Shown here: positions 1-7,167 of the stretch, piece after piece
Layout of the letters: every line of letters starts with the position of its first letter
Position numbering within the stretch: position 1 is the stretch's first letter
Assembly: GCA_026770585.1 (NCBI GenBank)
Contig: MU647262.1
Span: 125,890-148,507 of the forward strand
Source of the DNA: Baffinella frigidus
Lineage: Eukaryota; Cryptophyceae; Cryptomonadales; Baffinellaceae
Reading direction: 5' to 3'
DNA length: 22,618 nucleotides
Notes under the pieces: model-generated
Databases searched by the model: none
Told to the model about the DNA's origin: nothing
What the model saw: the letters and a program-made list of their open reading frames with translations, nothing else
Translations under genes and position numbers: made by a program

Positions 1-39
1 GGGGGGGGGGGGGGTTCTTATGAGCGAGGTACCCCTGTA
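1..39. mobile_element. MITE family A, right end, cut by window edge
   Basis: A G-run followed by TTCTTATGAGCGAGGTACCC and CTGTA is the right terminal half of family A. The rest lies outside the window. Confidence 0.85.
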
Positions 40-69
40 CACGTTCCTGGACTTTGCTCTGTCTAGCCT

Positions 70-190
70 TACAGGGGTACCTCGCTCATAAGAAACTGCC
101 CCCCCCCTAGGACCACCGTAGGGCCCTAGGCATAGGCTTACTGTAGGGTCCTAGGGTGGGGCCGTTTCTTATGAGCGAGGTACCACTGTA
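70..190. mobile_element. MITE family A copy
   Basis: Near-palindromic 121-bp element. The left end TACAGGGGTACCTCGCTCAT is mirrored by ATGAGCGAGGTACCACTGTA on the right. The interior has a C-run, TAGGACC, AGGGTCCTAGG and a G-run. No clear target duplication. It encodes nothing real, although its frames stay open. Confidence 0.9.
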
Positions 191-211
191 AGGGTTGAGG
201 GTTGAGGGTGC
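181..211 (+). repeat. short telomere-like patch
   Basis: AGGGTTGAGGGTTGAGGGTG directly after an A copy is a degenerate TTTAGGG-type stretch. Confidence 0.5.
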
Positions 212-295
212 GACCTCTTTCTCCTTGAGGTGTAGTAATTTTGATTTGTTTGGTCGCGTGGCGGCCGCAAAGCCAACTCTCCCCACAAAACGCTG

Positions 296-527
296 CAATC
301 GACCTTTATTATGTTCACAAGGGTGCATGTACAATCGATATGTATTCTGTTCACAACGGAAGCCTCGTGTGCAGGGTTACCTCGCTCAGAAGAAACCGCC
401 CCCCCCTAGGACCTTACAGTAGGGCTATTCCTAGGGTCCTGTGGTGGTTCTGGGGGGGGGCGGTTTCTTATGAGCGAGGTACCCCTGTTCAATCGATATT
501 TATTCTGTTCACACGGGTAGCTTCGTG
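296..527. repeat. three diverged copies of a ~36-bp repeat split by an A element
   Basis: CAATCGACCTTTATTATGTT (296-329), CAATCGATATGTATTCTGTT (331-369) and CAATCGATATTTATTCTGTT (490-527) each continue into CACAAGGG/CACAACGG/CACACGGG. Family A (371-488) sits between the second and third copies. Confidence 0.65.
371..488. mobile_element. MITE family A copy
   Basis: Left end GCAGGGTTACCTCGCTCAGA and right end ATGAGCGAGGTACCCCTGT, with the family's C/G-run core. Confidence 0.88.
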
Positions 528-560
528 CAGTGTGAAGCCGCGCGGTCTTGCCCTCATTAA

Positions 561-736
561 TAGGGTAACGTCCTGAAAACCGGGTAGTTAGGCCTACATG
601 TACGGTATTGCTTACGGTACATGTAGGCCGTAGGGCCCCTCGGACCTGATGTTTCATAGGACCCTCCCTAGGGCCCTACGGCCGACCGTAGGCAATGCCG
701 TAGGCTTAACTACCAGGGTTTCAGTTGGTTATCCTA
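561..736. mobile_element. 176-bp foldback element
   Basis: About 37-bp imperfect inverted ends: TAGGGTAACGTCCTGAAAAC pairs with GTTTCAGTTGGTTATCCTA, and GGTAGTTAGGCCTAC pairs with GTAGGCTTAACTACC. A second hairpin (591-629) with arms GGCCTACATGTA/TACATGTAGGCC lies inside. Non-autonomous, with no protein. Confidence 0.75.
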
Positions 737-991
737 TGAGCATTGTCCCCAAGAAAATAATCTTAGCGCGCCTGCGTCTAGAACCTGAGACAAGGGTATT
801 TCGAATCTCGAGATGCAAGTACCTCGAAAACTCACAGAGAGAGTTCTTTGTTGACAACCAAATGGTCCAGATCCGATTTGTCACCGAGATGGTTTTAGCG
901 GACCGGCCTCTCGAGGCTGGAAGATGGAGCATTTTAAATGTGGGGTTGTTAAATTTAGTACCAGTCACGGGCAGGCTTGGTCACGTACCTT
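737..991. other. unassigned sequence
   Basis: Between the foldback and the B copy. A 114-codon frame crosses this stretch on the plus strand but shows no recognisable domain and runs into the B repeat. No supported feature. Confidence 0.4.
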
Positions 992-1230
992 AAGGTCCTT
1001 GAGGTTTGAATTTCTCCCAACATATGCCAACGCCACGCCGTTCCGTAGAAGGGATTTGCAAAGAAAGTATTTTTGCTTTCGCATCGCGTTTCGCTCTCCA
1101 GTGCCGAGGCTCGTGAAGAGGGGATACACGGTGGCTCTTTTGGGGTGTTTGAGGAGTGCCAAATGGCAACACGCTCGCGCACACACCGAACCCAAGTCAG
1201 CCTTTTATAAGGCACATGGTATCCCATGGT
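992..1230 (-). mobile_element. SINE-like family B, 5'-truncated copy
   Basis: Sense strand is minus. From the right it reads CAACCATGGGATACC, GGCTGACTTGGGTTCGGTG, CTCTTCACGAGCCTCGGCAC, a diverged Cys-rich-looking core, then TTAGGTCC-type tail units. The 5' end is cut inside the conserved hairpin loop. It lacks the C insertion found in the 17-kb copy, so it shows an unoccupied target. Confidence 0.8.
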
Positions 1231-1236
1231 TGTAGT

Positions 1237-1256
1237 CCTGCGGGATATCCCGCAGG
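1237..1256. repeat. 20-bp perfect palindrome
   Basis: CCTGCGGGAT followed by its exact complement ATCCCGCAGG, centred on GATATC. It lies just outside the B copy. Confidence 0.7.
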
Positions 1257-1572
1257 TACGTGACCAAACGCCCCTATTTGTGTGAAAATTACTACACCCC
1301 TCTTTTTTTTCTTCACTTGTAAAAGAATCCCTGTTTTAAAATAGTCACATTTCTAGCCTCGAGTGGGGCCTCGCGACATGGGAGTGTGAATTCCCTTTTC
1401 CAGGTACATGTAGCCTCATCTACCTTCCTAGAGAACCCACGCACACACCATGGAGCCTTCGTGAGGCATATTTCGAATCCGGGCTTTTCCGTAGGTTGTT
1501 GGAGGTTTTAGCCTAGGTTCTACATGTTACTTCTAAAAAAACGCCCCATGGCACGCACCGTTCCTAGCCGAC
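1257..1572. other. unassigned sequence
   Basis: No ORF of note and no repeat family recognised. It contains an 8-T run near 1305 and ordinary mixed composition. Confidence 0.4.
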
Positions 1573-1677
1573 TATCCCTTAAGTGGCCAGACCCCCAAAT
1601 TTGCGGGCCAAGAGGTCCTAGGCAGGTCCTATGGCCCTACGGTAGGGCGTATGAGCCTACTGGGCACTTAAGGGATA
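1573..1677. mobile_element. MITE family D copy
   Basis: 105 bp bounded by TATCCCTTAAGTGGCCA and TGGGCACTTAAGGGATA, with the family core AGGTCCTAGGCAGGTCCTA and CGGTAGGGCGTATGAGCC. It abuts an A copy directly. Confidence 0.88.
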
Positions 1678-1793
1678 GGGGTACCTCGCTCATAAGAGAC
1701 CGCCTCCCCCTGGGACCCTACAGGAGGACCATGCCTAGGGTCCTATCGTGGTCATGGGGGGGGGCATTTTCTTATGAGCGAGGTACCCCTGTA
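1676..1793. mobile_element. MITE family A copy
   Basis: Left end AGGGGTACCTCGCTCATAAG fused to the end of D. Right end ATGAGCGAGGTACCCCTGTA. Confidence 0.87.
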
Positions 1794-1809
1794 AGGACAC
1801 GCACCGCTC

Positions 1810-1929
1810 TACAGGGGTACCTCGTTCATGAGAAAACGCCCCCCCCTAGGACAACCATAGGGCCCTCGGCGTAGGGCTACTGTCGGGTCCTAGGGGGAGG
1901 CGGTTTCTCATGAGCGAGGTTCCCCTGTA
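1810..1929. mobile_element. MITE family A copy
   Basis: TACAGGGGTACCTCGTTCAT on the left and ATGAGCGAGGTTCCCCTGTA on the right, with a typical C/G-run core. Only 16 bp separate it from the preceding A copy. Confidence 0.88.
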
Positions 1930-2008
1930 GGGTGTGACGCTAGGCCTGCTCGTAGGAGGCTAGGACCACCCCACTGGTGAGAAACAAGGGGTGGGCTGAA
2001 TGAGATCC

Positions 2009-2090
2009 GAAAGGAAGCATGGCTTTTCAGCAGAACAAGTTCCGGTGTCCGTCCATGTTGGGAGCTCGAAGAACCTCAAGGACCTACAGA
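2009..2090 (+). mobile_element. SINE-like family I copy
   Basis: Carries CCGAAAGGAAGCATGGCTTT, then AACAAGTTCCGGTGTCCGTC, ATGTTGGGAGCTCGAAGAAC and a short CTCAAGGACCTA tail. Confidence 0.75.
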
Positions 2091-2224
2091 ACTCGAGACA
2101 GATTCCTCGAAGTCACCGGCGGCTTCTCTCCTGATCCTCGGGGTTGTTTCCTGAATCGTCGACGATTGGGGGCAGGGTGAAGGGTGCAGTTTTGGGGGGT
2201 TAGGGCCCCAGGTGCAAGATTCGG

Positions 2225-2641
2225 GGTGCGGGGTTTAGTGTTAATGGTTTCGGGTTCAGGGTTTAGGGTTTAGGGTTGAGGGTTGATTGTTGAGGGTGTA
2301 GGGTTTAGGGTGTAGGGTTTAGGGTTTCGGGTTTAGTGTTAAGGTTTTAGGTTTTAAATTTCAGAGTTCAGGGTTCAGGCTCCGGGGGTAAGGGTTTGCG
2401 ATTTAGAGTTTGGGGTTCAGGGTTCAGGGTTCAGAGTTTATTGTTATTTTGGGCTTACGGTTAAGGGTGTGGGGTGTGGGGTGTGGAGTTTAGGGTTCAG
2501 GAATTCGGGGTTAGGGATAAGGGTTAAGGGATTAGGGTTTAGGGCTCAGGGTTTAGGGTTTAGGGTTTAGGGTTCAGGGTTGAGAATTTGGGGTTTAGGG
2601 TTCAGGGTTTAGGGTGTAGGGCGTAGGTTGTAGGGTGTACG
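2225..2641 (+). repeat. degenerate telomere-like TTTAGGG tract
   Basis: Hundreds of bases of TTTAGGG with variants TTCAGGG, TGTAGGG and TTGAGGG, G-rich strand on plus. It is interstitial and heavily diverged, and is continued after the B insertion at 3018. Confidence 0.85.
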
Positions 2642-3017
2642 TCCGTACATTGGGGGAAACCCCTGCACAACCACATCTTTCTCCTTTCACGTTTTGATGT
2701 CTGACTGATTTCACCTCACAACCCCACACAATCCCTCTCACCTTGTGGGGTATCCGTGGTTGGAGATCTTATGCTCCAACCATGGGATACCATGAGCCTC
2801 ATTAAGGCTGACTTGGGTTCGGTGTGTGTGTGAGCATGGGAACCAGTTGGTATACCTTCACTCATCCCAAGAGGCCCACCCTTTATCCCCTCTACACGAG
2901 CCTCTGCACTGGAGAGCTAAACGCGATCCGAAAGCAAAAATGCTTTCTCTGCAGTCCTTTCTACGGAAGGGCGTGCCGGTGGCATATGTTGGGCGAAATT
3001 AAAACCTAAAGGACCTA
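2642..3017 (+). mobile_element. SINE-like family B, near full-length copy
   Basis: Reference copy of about 375 bp. In order: TCCGTACATTGGGGGAAACC, CACAACCCCACACAATCCC, a hairpin at 2749-2792 (GGTATCC..GGTTGGAG / CTCCAACC..GGATACC), GGCTGACTTGGGTTCGGTG, GCCTCTGCACTGGAGAGC, GATCCGAAAGCAAAAATGC, GGAAGGGCGTGCCGGTGG, and the tail AACCTAAAGGACCTAAAA. No terminal inverted repeats and a short-repeat tail suggest a retroposed (SINE-like) element. It sits inside the telomere-like tract. Confidence 0.8.
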
Positions 3018-3834
3018 AAATGTAGCCTGCAGGGTGTAGGGTGGTTGGTGTAGGGTGTAGGCTGCAGGGTGTAGGTTGTTTGGTGCAGCGTGCTGGGTTT
3101 AGGGTTCAGGATGTAGGGGGCAGGGTTGGGGGGGCAGGTTTTGGGGGTTTAGAGTCCAAGGTGCAGGGTTCGTTGTAGTGTTTAGGGTTTAGTTTTTAGT
3201 GTTTAGTGTTTAGTGTTTAGTGTTTAGGGTGTAGGGTTTAGGGTTAAGGGTTTAGGGTTTGGGGTTTGGGGCTTAGGGTTTAGGGTTCAGGGTTCAGGGT
3301 TCAGGGTTCAGGGTTCAGGGTTTAGGGTTTGAAGTTCAGGGTCTATGGTTTAGGGATTTGCGTGCAGGGTGTAGGGTGTAGGGTGTAGATTGTAGGGTGT
3401 GGGGTTTAGGGCTTAGGTTGTAGGGTGTGGGGTGTAGGGTTTAGGATGTAGGGTGTAGGGTATGAGGTGTAGGGTGCAGGACGCAGGACGCAGGTTTTAA
3501 GATGTAGGTTTCAAGGTTCAGGGTTTAGGCTTTAGAGTTTAGGGTTTATTGTTTATGGTTAAGGGTTTACGGTTGAAGGTTTAGGGTTAGGTTTTAGGGT
3601 TTAGGGTTTTGGATTTAGGGTTTAGGATTTGAGGTTTGGGGTTCGGGTTTGAGGGTTCAGGATTTGGGTTTCGGGTTTCGGATTTCGGGTTTAAGGTTCA
3701 GGGTTTAAGGTTTCAGGGTTTAGGCTCAAGGTTCCAGGGTTTATGGTCATGGTTTAGGGTAAAGGGTGTAGGGTGCAGGGTTTAGGGTGCAGGGAGTAAG
3801 GTGCAGGGTGCAGAGTCTCACATATATCAGGGTT
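3018..3834 (+). repeat. degenerate telomere-like tract, continued
   Basis: Same TTTAGGG-derived sequence as at 2225. Local sub-runs of TTTAGTG (near 3195), TTCAGGG (near 3290) and TGTAGGG/TGCAGGG (3360-3480, 3760-3810) show separate small expansions. Confidence 0.85.
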
Positions 3835-4072
3835 TACAGGGGAACCATGCTCACAAGGAGTGCGACCCCGCTTGGGAGGAGAGAGGCCGCGCCGGCCAAG
3901 GCCCGACACAGAAGCGAGAGAGAACTTACCTTCATTAGTCAACCATTACGTGTCCGACCGAGGCTCACAAGGAGGCGCCCCCCCGTAGGACCCTACAGCA
4001 GGTCTATCTATCATAGCCCTTCACTGATCCCTAGGGGAGGGCGCGGCTCCTTATAAGGGAGGTGCACCTGTA
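3835..4072. mobile_element. MITE family A copy, split by a C insertion
   Basis: Left end TACAGGGGAACCATGCTCAC ... and right end AAGGGAGGTGCACCTGTA, with a GCGCCCCCCCGTAGGACCC core. Element C (3861-3967) interrupts its left arm. Confidence 0.78.
3861..3967 (-). mobile_element. element C copy inside A, 7-bp target duplication
   Basis: Begins TGCGACCCCGCTTGGG and ends CCGACCGAGGCTCA. It is flanked by CAAGGAG at 3854-3860 and 3968-3974. Removing the element and one CAAGGAG restores a continuous A left arm. The minus strand carries ATGAAGGTAAGTTCTCTCTC. Confidence 0.88.
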
Positions 4073-4124
4073 GGGCTCAGGGGTTTACGGTTTACCTGCT
4101 CGGCAGGTAAAACAACGTGTTGAC

Positions 4125-4243
4125 TACATGGGTACCTCGCTTACAAGAAACCAACCCCCCCTAGGACCCTACAGTAGGCCTTTGCCCAGGGCCCTATGGA
4201 GGTCCTAGGGGGGGGAGTTTCTTATGAGCGAGGTACCCCTGTA
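4125..4243. mobile_element. MITE family A copy
   Basis: TACATGGGTACCTCGCTTAC on the left and ATGAGCGAGGTACCCCTGTA on the right. Confidence 0.88.
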
Positions 4244-4293
4244 ACCCCAGCAATTTTGTGCCAGGACGACGACTAATTCGAACAGAATGTATT

Positions 4294-4402
4294 TACCCCT
4301 GAAGTGGCCAGTAGGCTCATACGCCCTACCGTAGGGCCCTAGGACCTGCCTAGGACCTCTTGGCGGTCAAATTTGACGGCCTGGCTGGCCACTTCAGGGA
4401 TA
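4294..4402. mobile_element. MITE family D copy, reverse orientation
   Basis: Ends TACCCCTGAAGTGGCCA and TGGCCACTTCAGGGATA. The core CATACGCCCTACCGTAGGGC is the reverse of the other D copies. Confidence 0.85.
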
Positions 4403-4477
4403 TCAGGAACAGCTCCCACCACCACCAACCCTCACGGGAGGAGCAAATCGTCAAATTTAATACATCGGATTTCACCA

Positions 4478-4507
4478 TACGGAGGGGTCGGATCCGACCC
4501 CTCCGTA
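4478..4507. repeat. 30-bp perfect palindrome
   Basis: The half-site TACGGAGGGGTCGGA is followed by its exact complement, centred on GGATCC. Weaker outer arms (ATCGGATTTCACC / GGTGAAATCTG) flank it, followed by three AAATCTG units (4519-4541). Confidence 0.75.
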
Positions 4508-4555
4508 CATGCAAGGTGAAATCTGAAATCTGAAATCTGAAATAGATCATCCGTG

Positions 4556-4671
4556 TGAGCCTCGGTCGGACAGGTGACGAGCCTCGGTGGTTGACTAATG
4601 AAGGTAAGTTCTCTCTCGCTTGTGTGTGGGCCTTGGCCGGCGCGGCCTCTCTCCTTTCAAGCGGGGTCTCA
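4556..4671 (+). mobile_element. element C, reference copy with 7-bp target duplication
   Basis: 116 bp from TGAGCCTCGGTCGGACAGG to CAAGCGGGGTCTCA. The duplication ATCCGTG lies at 4549-4555 and 4672-4678. Terminal inverted repeat TGAG(C/A)C(T/C)C(G/C)G. Two 22-bp units of GAGCCTCGGTCGGACAGG type open the element. ATGAAGGTAAGTTCTCTC follows, then a pyrimidine run and AAG before the right end. Confidence 0.9.
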
Positions 4672-4723
4672 ATCCGTGAGGGTTGGTGGCAGTCTTTGTT
4701 CGTACATAACGTGCAGAGAAACC

Positions 4724-4786
4724 CTACCTAAACCCTACCTCAACCCTACCCAATTCCTACCTACACCCTACCCAAACCCTGCCTGG
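4724..4786 (-). repeat. short CCCTA-type telomere-like patch
   Basis: Repeated ACCCTACCTAAACCCTACCT-like units, C-rich on plus. Confidence 0.55.
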
Positions 4787-4861
4787 ACTCTCGCACATGG
4801 CTGCAAAGCATCTCTGTTTCTCGGGCAGGGCGCAGGACCTCTGGGGATATTACCCCATGTA

Positions 4862-4966
4862 GGTCCTTTAGGTCCTTTAGGTTTTAATTTCTCCCAACAT
4901 AGCCCAACGCCACGCCCTTCCGTAGAAAGGACTGCAGAGAAAGCATGTTTGCTTTCGGATCGCGTA
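4862..4966 (-). mobile_element. SINE-like family B, 5'-truncated copy
   Basis: On minus it runs from CGCGATCCGAAAGCAAAC to AACCTAAAGGACCTAAAGG. It is truncated at the same GGATCGCG point as the copy at 6985. Confidence 0.82.
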
Positions 4967-4984
4967 GGATCCTGGAGTGACTTC

Positions 4985-5042
4985 AGGATCCTTACATGGG
5001 GTAATATCCCCAGACTGGGGATATTACCCCATGTAGGATCCT
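4985..5042. repeat. strong hairpin within F
   Basis: Arms TACATGGGGTAATATCCCC and GGGGATATTACCCCATGTA are nearly adjacent, flanked by AGGATCC on both sides. Confidence 0.8.
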
Positions 5043-5137
5043 GGAGTGACTTCCCCCTCACGAGGCTATGGGGGGTGAGTGGATGATCCTATTAAAGGAC
5101 CTATTGGGGTAGTAGCCCCAGAGGACCCTACACATGT

Positions 5138-5151
5138 GCAGGGGTACTTCG
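5138..5151. mobile_element. fragment of MITE A end
   Basis: GCAGGGGTACTTCGG matches the A left terminus. The next base pairs belong to D. Confidence 0.4.
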
Positions 5152-5153
5152 GT

Positions 5154-5258
5154 TATCCCTCAAGTGGCCATGCCCACAAATTTGAGGGCCTAGAGGTCCT
5201 AGGCAGGTCCTAGGGCCCTACGGTAGGGCGTATGAGCCTACTGGGCACTTGAGGGATA
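5154..5258. mobile_element. MITE family D copy
   Basis: TATCCCTCAAGTGGCCATG to TGGGCACTTGAGGGATA, 105 bp, with a matching base change in both arms (CTCAAG/CTTGAG). Confidence 0.88.
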
Positions 5259-5291
5259 AGAACAACCTTGCTCGAAGGTCGGTCGGTCGGT

Positions 5292-5367
5292 GTTTTCTTA
5301 TATTAGTACCAGAAGATTGACTAAATCTCGCGTTTAGTCAACCCTATGGTACTTAAATTAAGAAAAC
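5292..5367. mobile_element. 76-bp hairpin, probable MITE remnant
   Basis: Arms GTTTTCTTATATTAGTACC and GGTACTTAAATTAAGAAAAC enclose GATTGACTAAA/TTTAGTCAACC. A GGTC tetranucleotide run precedes it (5276-5290). Confidence 0.6.
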
Positions 5368-5399
5368 GCAGGGGTCGAATCCGGTCCGTTTTCTCAAGT

Positions 5400-5557
5400 T
5401 GCGTTTTCTTGTACACGAGGTACCCCTGTACAGTCGGCCTACGCCTAGGGCCATAGAAACTGCCCCCCCCCCCTAGGGACCACCATAGGGCCCTAGACAT
5501 GGGCCTACTGTAGGGTCCTAGGGGGGGACGCTTTCTTATGAGCGAGGTACCCCTGTA
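5400..5557. mobile_element. compound MITE A (one right end plus a defective copy)
   Basis: GCGTTTTCTTGTACACGAGG and TACCCCTGTA form one right end. A second copy follows whose left arm is replaced by GGCCTACGCCTAGGGCC but whose core and right end (ATGAGCGAGGTACCCCTGTA) are intact. Confidence 0.7.
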
Positions 5558-5635
5558 CTGTGTTCCCTGGGTGGGTAGACACAGCCTACTCATAGATTGG
5601 TGAGTAAAGATTTAAGATTTATTGAAGTACAAAGG

Positions 5636-5755
5636 CCCTCCTCGTTGGCTACGAAGGGATATTCGGCCCAAATCGAGCCACCTTTCCGTTACCTGGTCCG
5701 TATGAACCCCCCTATGCCCCTACGGGTTGCCTACCATAGGGTCCTAGGTAATGCC
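5636..5755 (+). mobile_element. family J, partial copy
   Basis: GGCTACGAAGGGATATTCGG ... CTACGGGTTGCCTACCATAG then GGTCCTAGG. The left terminus is degraded and the right half is missing. Confidence 0.6.
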
Positions 5756-5923
5756 CGAGTTTCCGTTACCTCATCCTTCCGCGCCCCTCCTCCCACACCA
5801 CACAGCGGGCTACGAAGGGATTTTCGGGCAGGAAATGCCCGAGTTTCCGTTACCTTATCCGTAGGAACCCCACTATGCCCGTACGGGTTGCCTACCATAG
5901 GGTCCTAGTTCTTATCGCTTAGG

Positions 5924-6410
5924 TGAGACCCCGCTTAGGAGGAGAGAGGCCGCGCACCACCGCCTTCCCCAGCTCCATCACCGAGCACACGTCACCGCAT
6001 TCTGTGCCCTCCAACCAGCGCGCATCTCCATTCAGCGCACATCTCCATCCATCCATCCTGTGTCCCCCTTCCAGCACACCATCCAGCGCCGCCCCCGCAG
6101 CAGCTGTGCCCTCCAGCCAACGCACCAAGCGGCTGAGCCGAGCCGCGCCACGCCGCCCATCGGGATGCCCCTTCCGCCTCAGTCGACAGGCAGGTACCAG
6201 ATGGGGCCGGGGCCCTCGCTCCGCCCGCCGCTTTTTCTGCCATCCGTTGATCGTTCCGGGGAACAGAGCCCCGGAACGACCTTCGCTACCAGATGAGACC
6301 CCGCTTAGGAGGAGAGAGGCCGCGCCGACCCAGGCCCAACTCACAAGCGAGAGAGAACTTACCTTCATTAGTCAACCATTGAGGCTCATCACCTGTCCGA
6401 CCGAGGCTCA
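5924..6410 (-). mobile_element. long element C (487 bp) with unrelated internal DNA
   Basis: Starts TGAGACCCCGCTTAGGAGG and ends ACCGAGGCTCA, exactly the C termini. It consists of a 32-bp C left end, about 338 bp of GC-rich unrelated sequence (5956-6293) and a complete 117-bp C (6294-6410). The putative 7-bp duplication has diverged (GCTTAGG versus CATGAGG) but is in the right place relative to J. A frame open through the cargo is Pro/Ser/Arg-rich and not convincing as protein. Confidence 0.65.
6253..6277. repeat. small hairpin in C cargo
   Basis: GTTCCGGGG, a 7-nt loop, then CCCCGGAAC. Confidence 0.55.
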
Positions 6411-6462
6411 CATGAGGGGTTATTCGAAATCCCTTCGAAGTCCGCTGTGTGGTTGCTCCGCT

Positions 6463-6562
6463 CCTTTAGGTCCTTTAGCTTCTTCGAGCTCCCACCATAG
6501 GCGGACACCGGAACTTATCTGCAGAAAAAGCCAAGCTTCCTTTTGGATCACATTCAGCCCCC
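6463..6562 (-). mobile_element. SINE-like family I copy
   Basis: On minus: GATCCAAAAGGAAGCTTGGC, TCTGCAGATAAGTTCCGG, GGTGGGAGCTCGAAGAAG and a CTAAAGGACCTAAAGGAG tail. Confidence 0.78.
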
Positions 6563-6681
6563 CCCGTGCAGAGGATCGCGGCAGAAACCGGCTAAAGGGT
6601 ATCCTCATCGGGCATGTGAAGATACGACATCGTTCCCATACTCACACACACACCAGGATCACAAGTCGGCTGAAGGCCCAC

Positions 6682-6792
6682 ATTACTGATTACTGAATTT
6701 ATTAAAGAGGTTTCGCCGTTATTGCCTAACCCGTGCCTTAACCAGACTATGATCGGTCCATGTTATACCCCGCTCAGTCTGTCTCCGAGGGA
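6682..6792 (-). mobile_element. family H, 111-bp repeat
   Basis: ATTACTGATTACTGAATTT ... GCCGTTATTGCCTAACCCG ... ATGATCGGTCCATGTTATAC ... CTGTCTCCGAGGGA. Practically identical to the copy at 21920. On minus it ends AATAAATTCAGTAATCAGTA, a short-repeat 3' tail like those of LINE/SINE elements. Confidence 0.8.
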
Positions 6793-6813
6793 CATGGTTT
6801 CCTATCGTTAGAC

Positions 6814-6835
6814 GCATGGGAGCTCCAACCACGGA
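6814..6835 (-). mobile_element. family B fragment cut by an A insertion
   Basis: GCTCCAACCACGGATA is the reverse of the B hairpin arm. It stops exactly at the A terminus TACAGGGG. Confidence 0.5.
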
Positions 6836-6956
6836 TACAGGGGTACCTCGATTACAAGAAAACGCCCCCCCCTAGGACCCTACAGTAGGCCTATGCCTAG
6901 GGCCTTATGGTCGTCCTAGGGGGGTGACGTTTTCTTGTAATCGAGGTACCCCTGTA
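6836..6956. mobile_element. MITE family A copy
   Basis: TACAGGGGTACCTCGATTAC and GTAATCGAGGTACCCCTGTA, 121 bp. Both arms share the GATTAC variant, so the palindrome stays matched. Confidence 0.9.
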
Positions 6957-6984
6957 CCTCAGATGTCAAACCAAACAAATGTCA

Positions 6985-7091
6985 TGTGGCCTTCACGTCC
7001 TCTAGGTTTTAATTTCGCCCAACATATGCCAACGACACGCCCTTCCGTAGAAAGGACTGCAGAGAAAGCATTTTTGCTTTCGGATCGCGTT
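6985..7091 (-). mobile_element. SINE-like family B, 5'-truncated copy
   Basis: On plus: TAGGTTTTAATTTCGCCC, ATATGCCAACGACACGCCC, GCATTTTTGCTTTCGGATCG. It ends at GGATCGCG as at 4966. Confidence 0.82.
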
Positions 7092-7096
7092 TATTC

Positions 7097-7159
7097 TACA
7101 GAATAAGTTCCGGTGTCCGCCTGTGTTGGGAGCTCGAAGAACCCAACGGACCTAAAGGA
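7097..7159 (+). mobile_element. SINE-like family I, truncated copy
   Basis: CAGAATAAGTTCCGGTGTCC ... TGTTGGGAGCTCGAAGAACC ... ACGGACCTAAAGGA. It faces B tail-out and lies just beyond the stop of the 7168-8116 gene. Confidence 0.75.
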
Positions 7160-7167
7160 TGGTCCGC

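Larger units (their letters stand above)
4839..5123. mobile_element. family F element, rearranged, with B inside
   Basis: Bounded by CTCTGGGGATATTACCCC and GGGGTAGTAGCCCCAGAG, with GAC at 4836-4838 and 5124-5126 as a 3-bp target duplication. Inside is a truncated B (4862-4966), then an inverted and a direct copy of the F end forming the hairpin at 4985-5042, then CTCACGAGGCTATGGGGGGT shared with the simple F copy at 14141. Confidence 0.75.
5798..6452 (+). mobile_element. family J copy, split by a long C element
   Basis: Left part 5798-5923 (CCACACAGCGGGCTACGAAG ... ATCGCTTAGG) and right part 6411-6452 (GGTTATTCGAAATCCC ... CGAAGTCCGCTGTGTGG). Aligning with the intact J at 20019 shows that the 487 bp between are an insertion. 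Confidence 0.72.

Noticed and set aside
2824-3009. 61-codon ORF repeated at 10638-11009, 17114-17474 and reverse copies (GERNAxRKQKxFLC string)
   Set aside because: It is translation of the B repeat. Copies are frame-disrupted and truncated at arbitrary points, and the conservation is that of the DNA element.
5367-5385. tRNA T-arm-like GGGGTCGAATCC
   Set aside because: No matching acceptor stem, D arm or anticodon arm could be built around it.
5923-6696. 257-codon plus-strand ORF as a gene
   Set aside because: It crosses a J/C boundary, the C cargo, a complete C and an I copy. Composition is Pro/Ser/Arg low complexity, and I see no domain.
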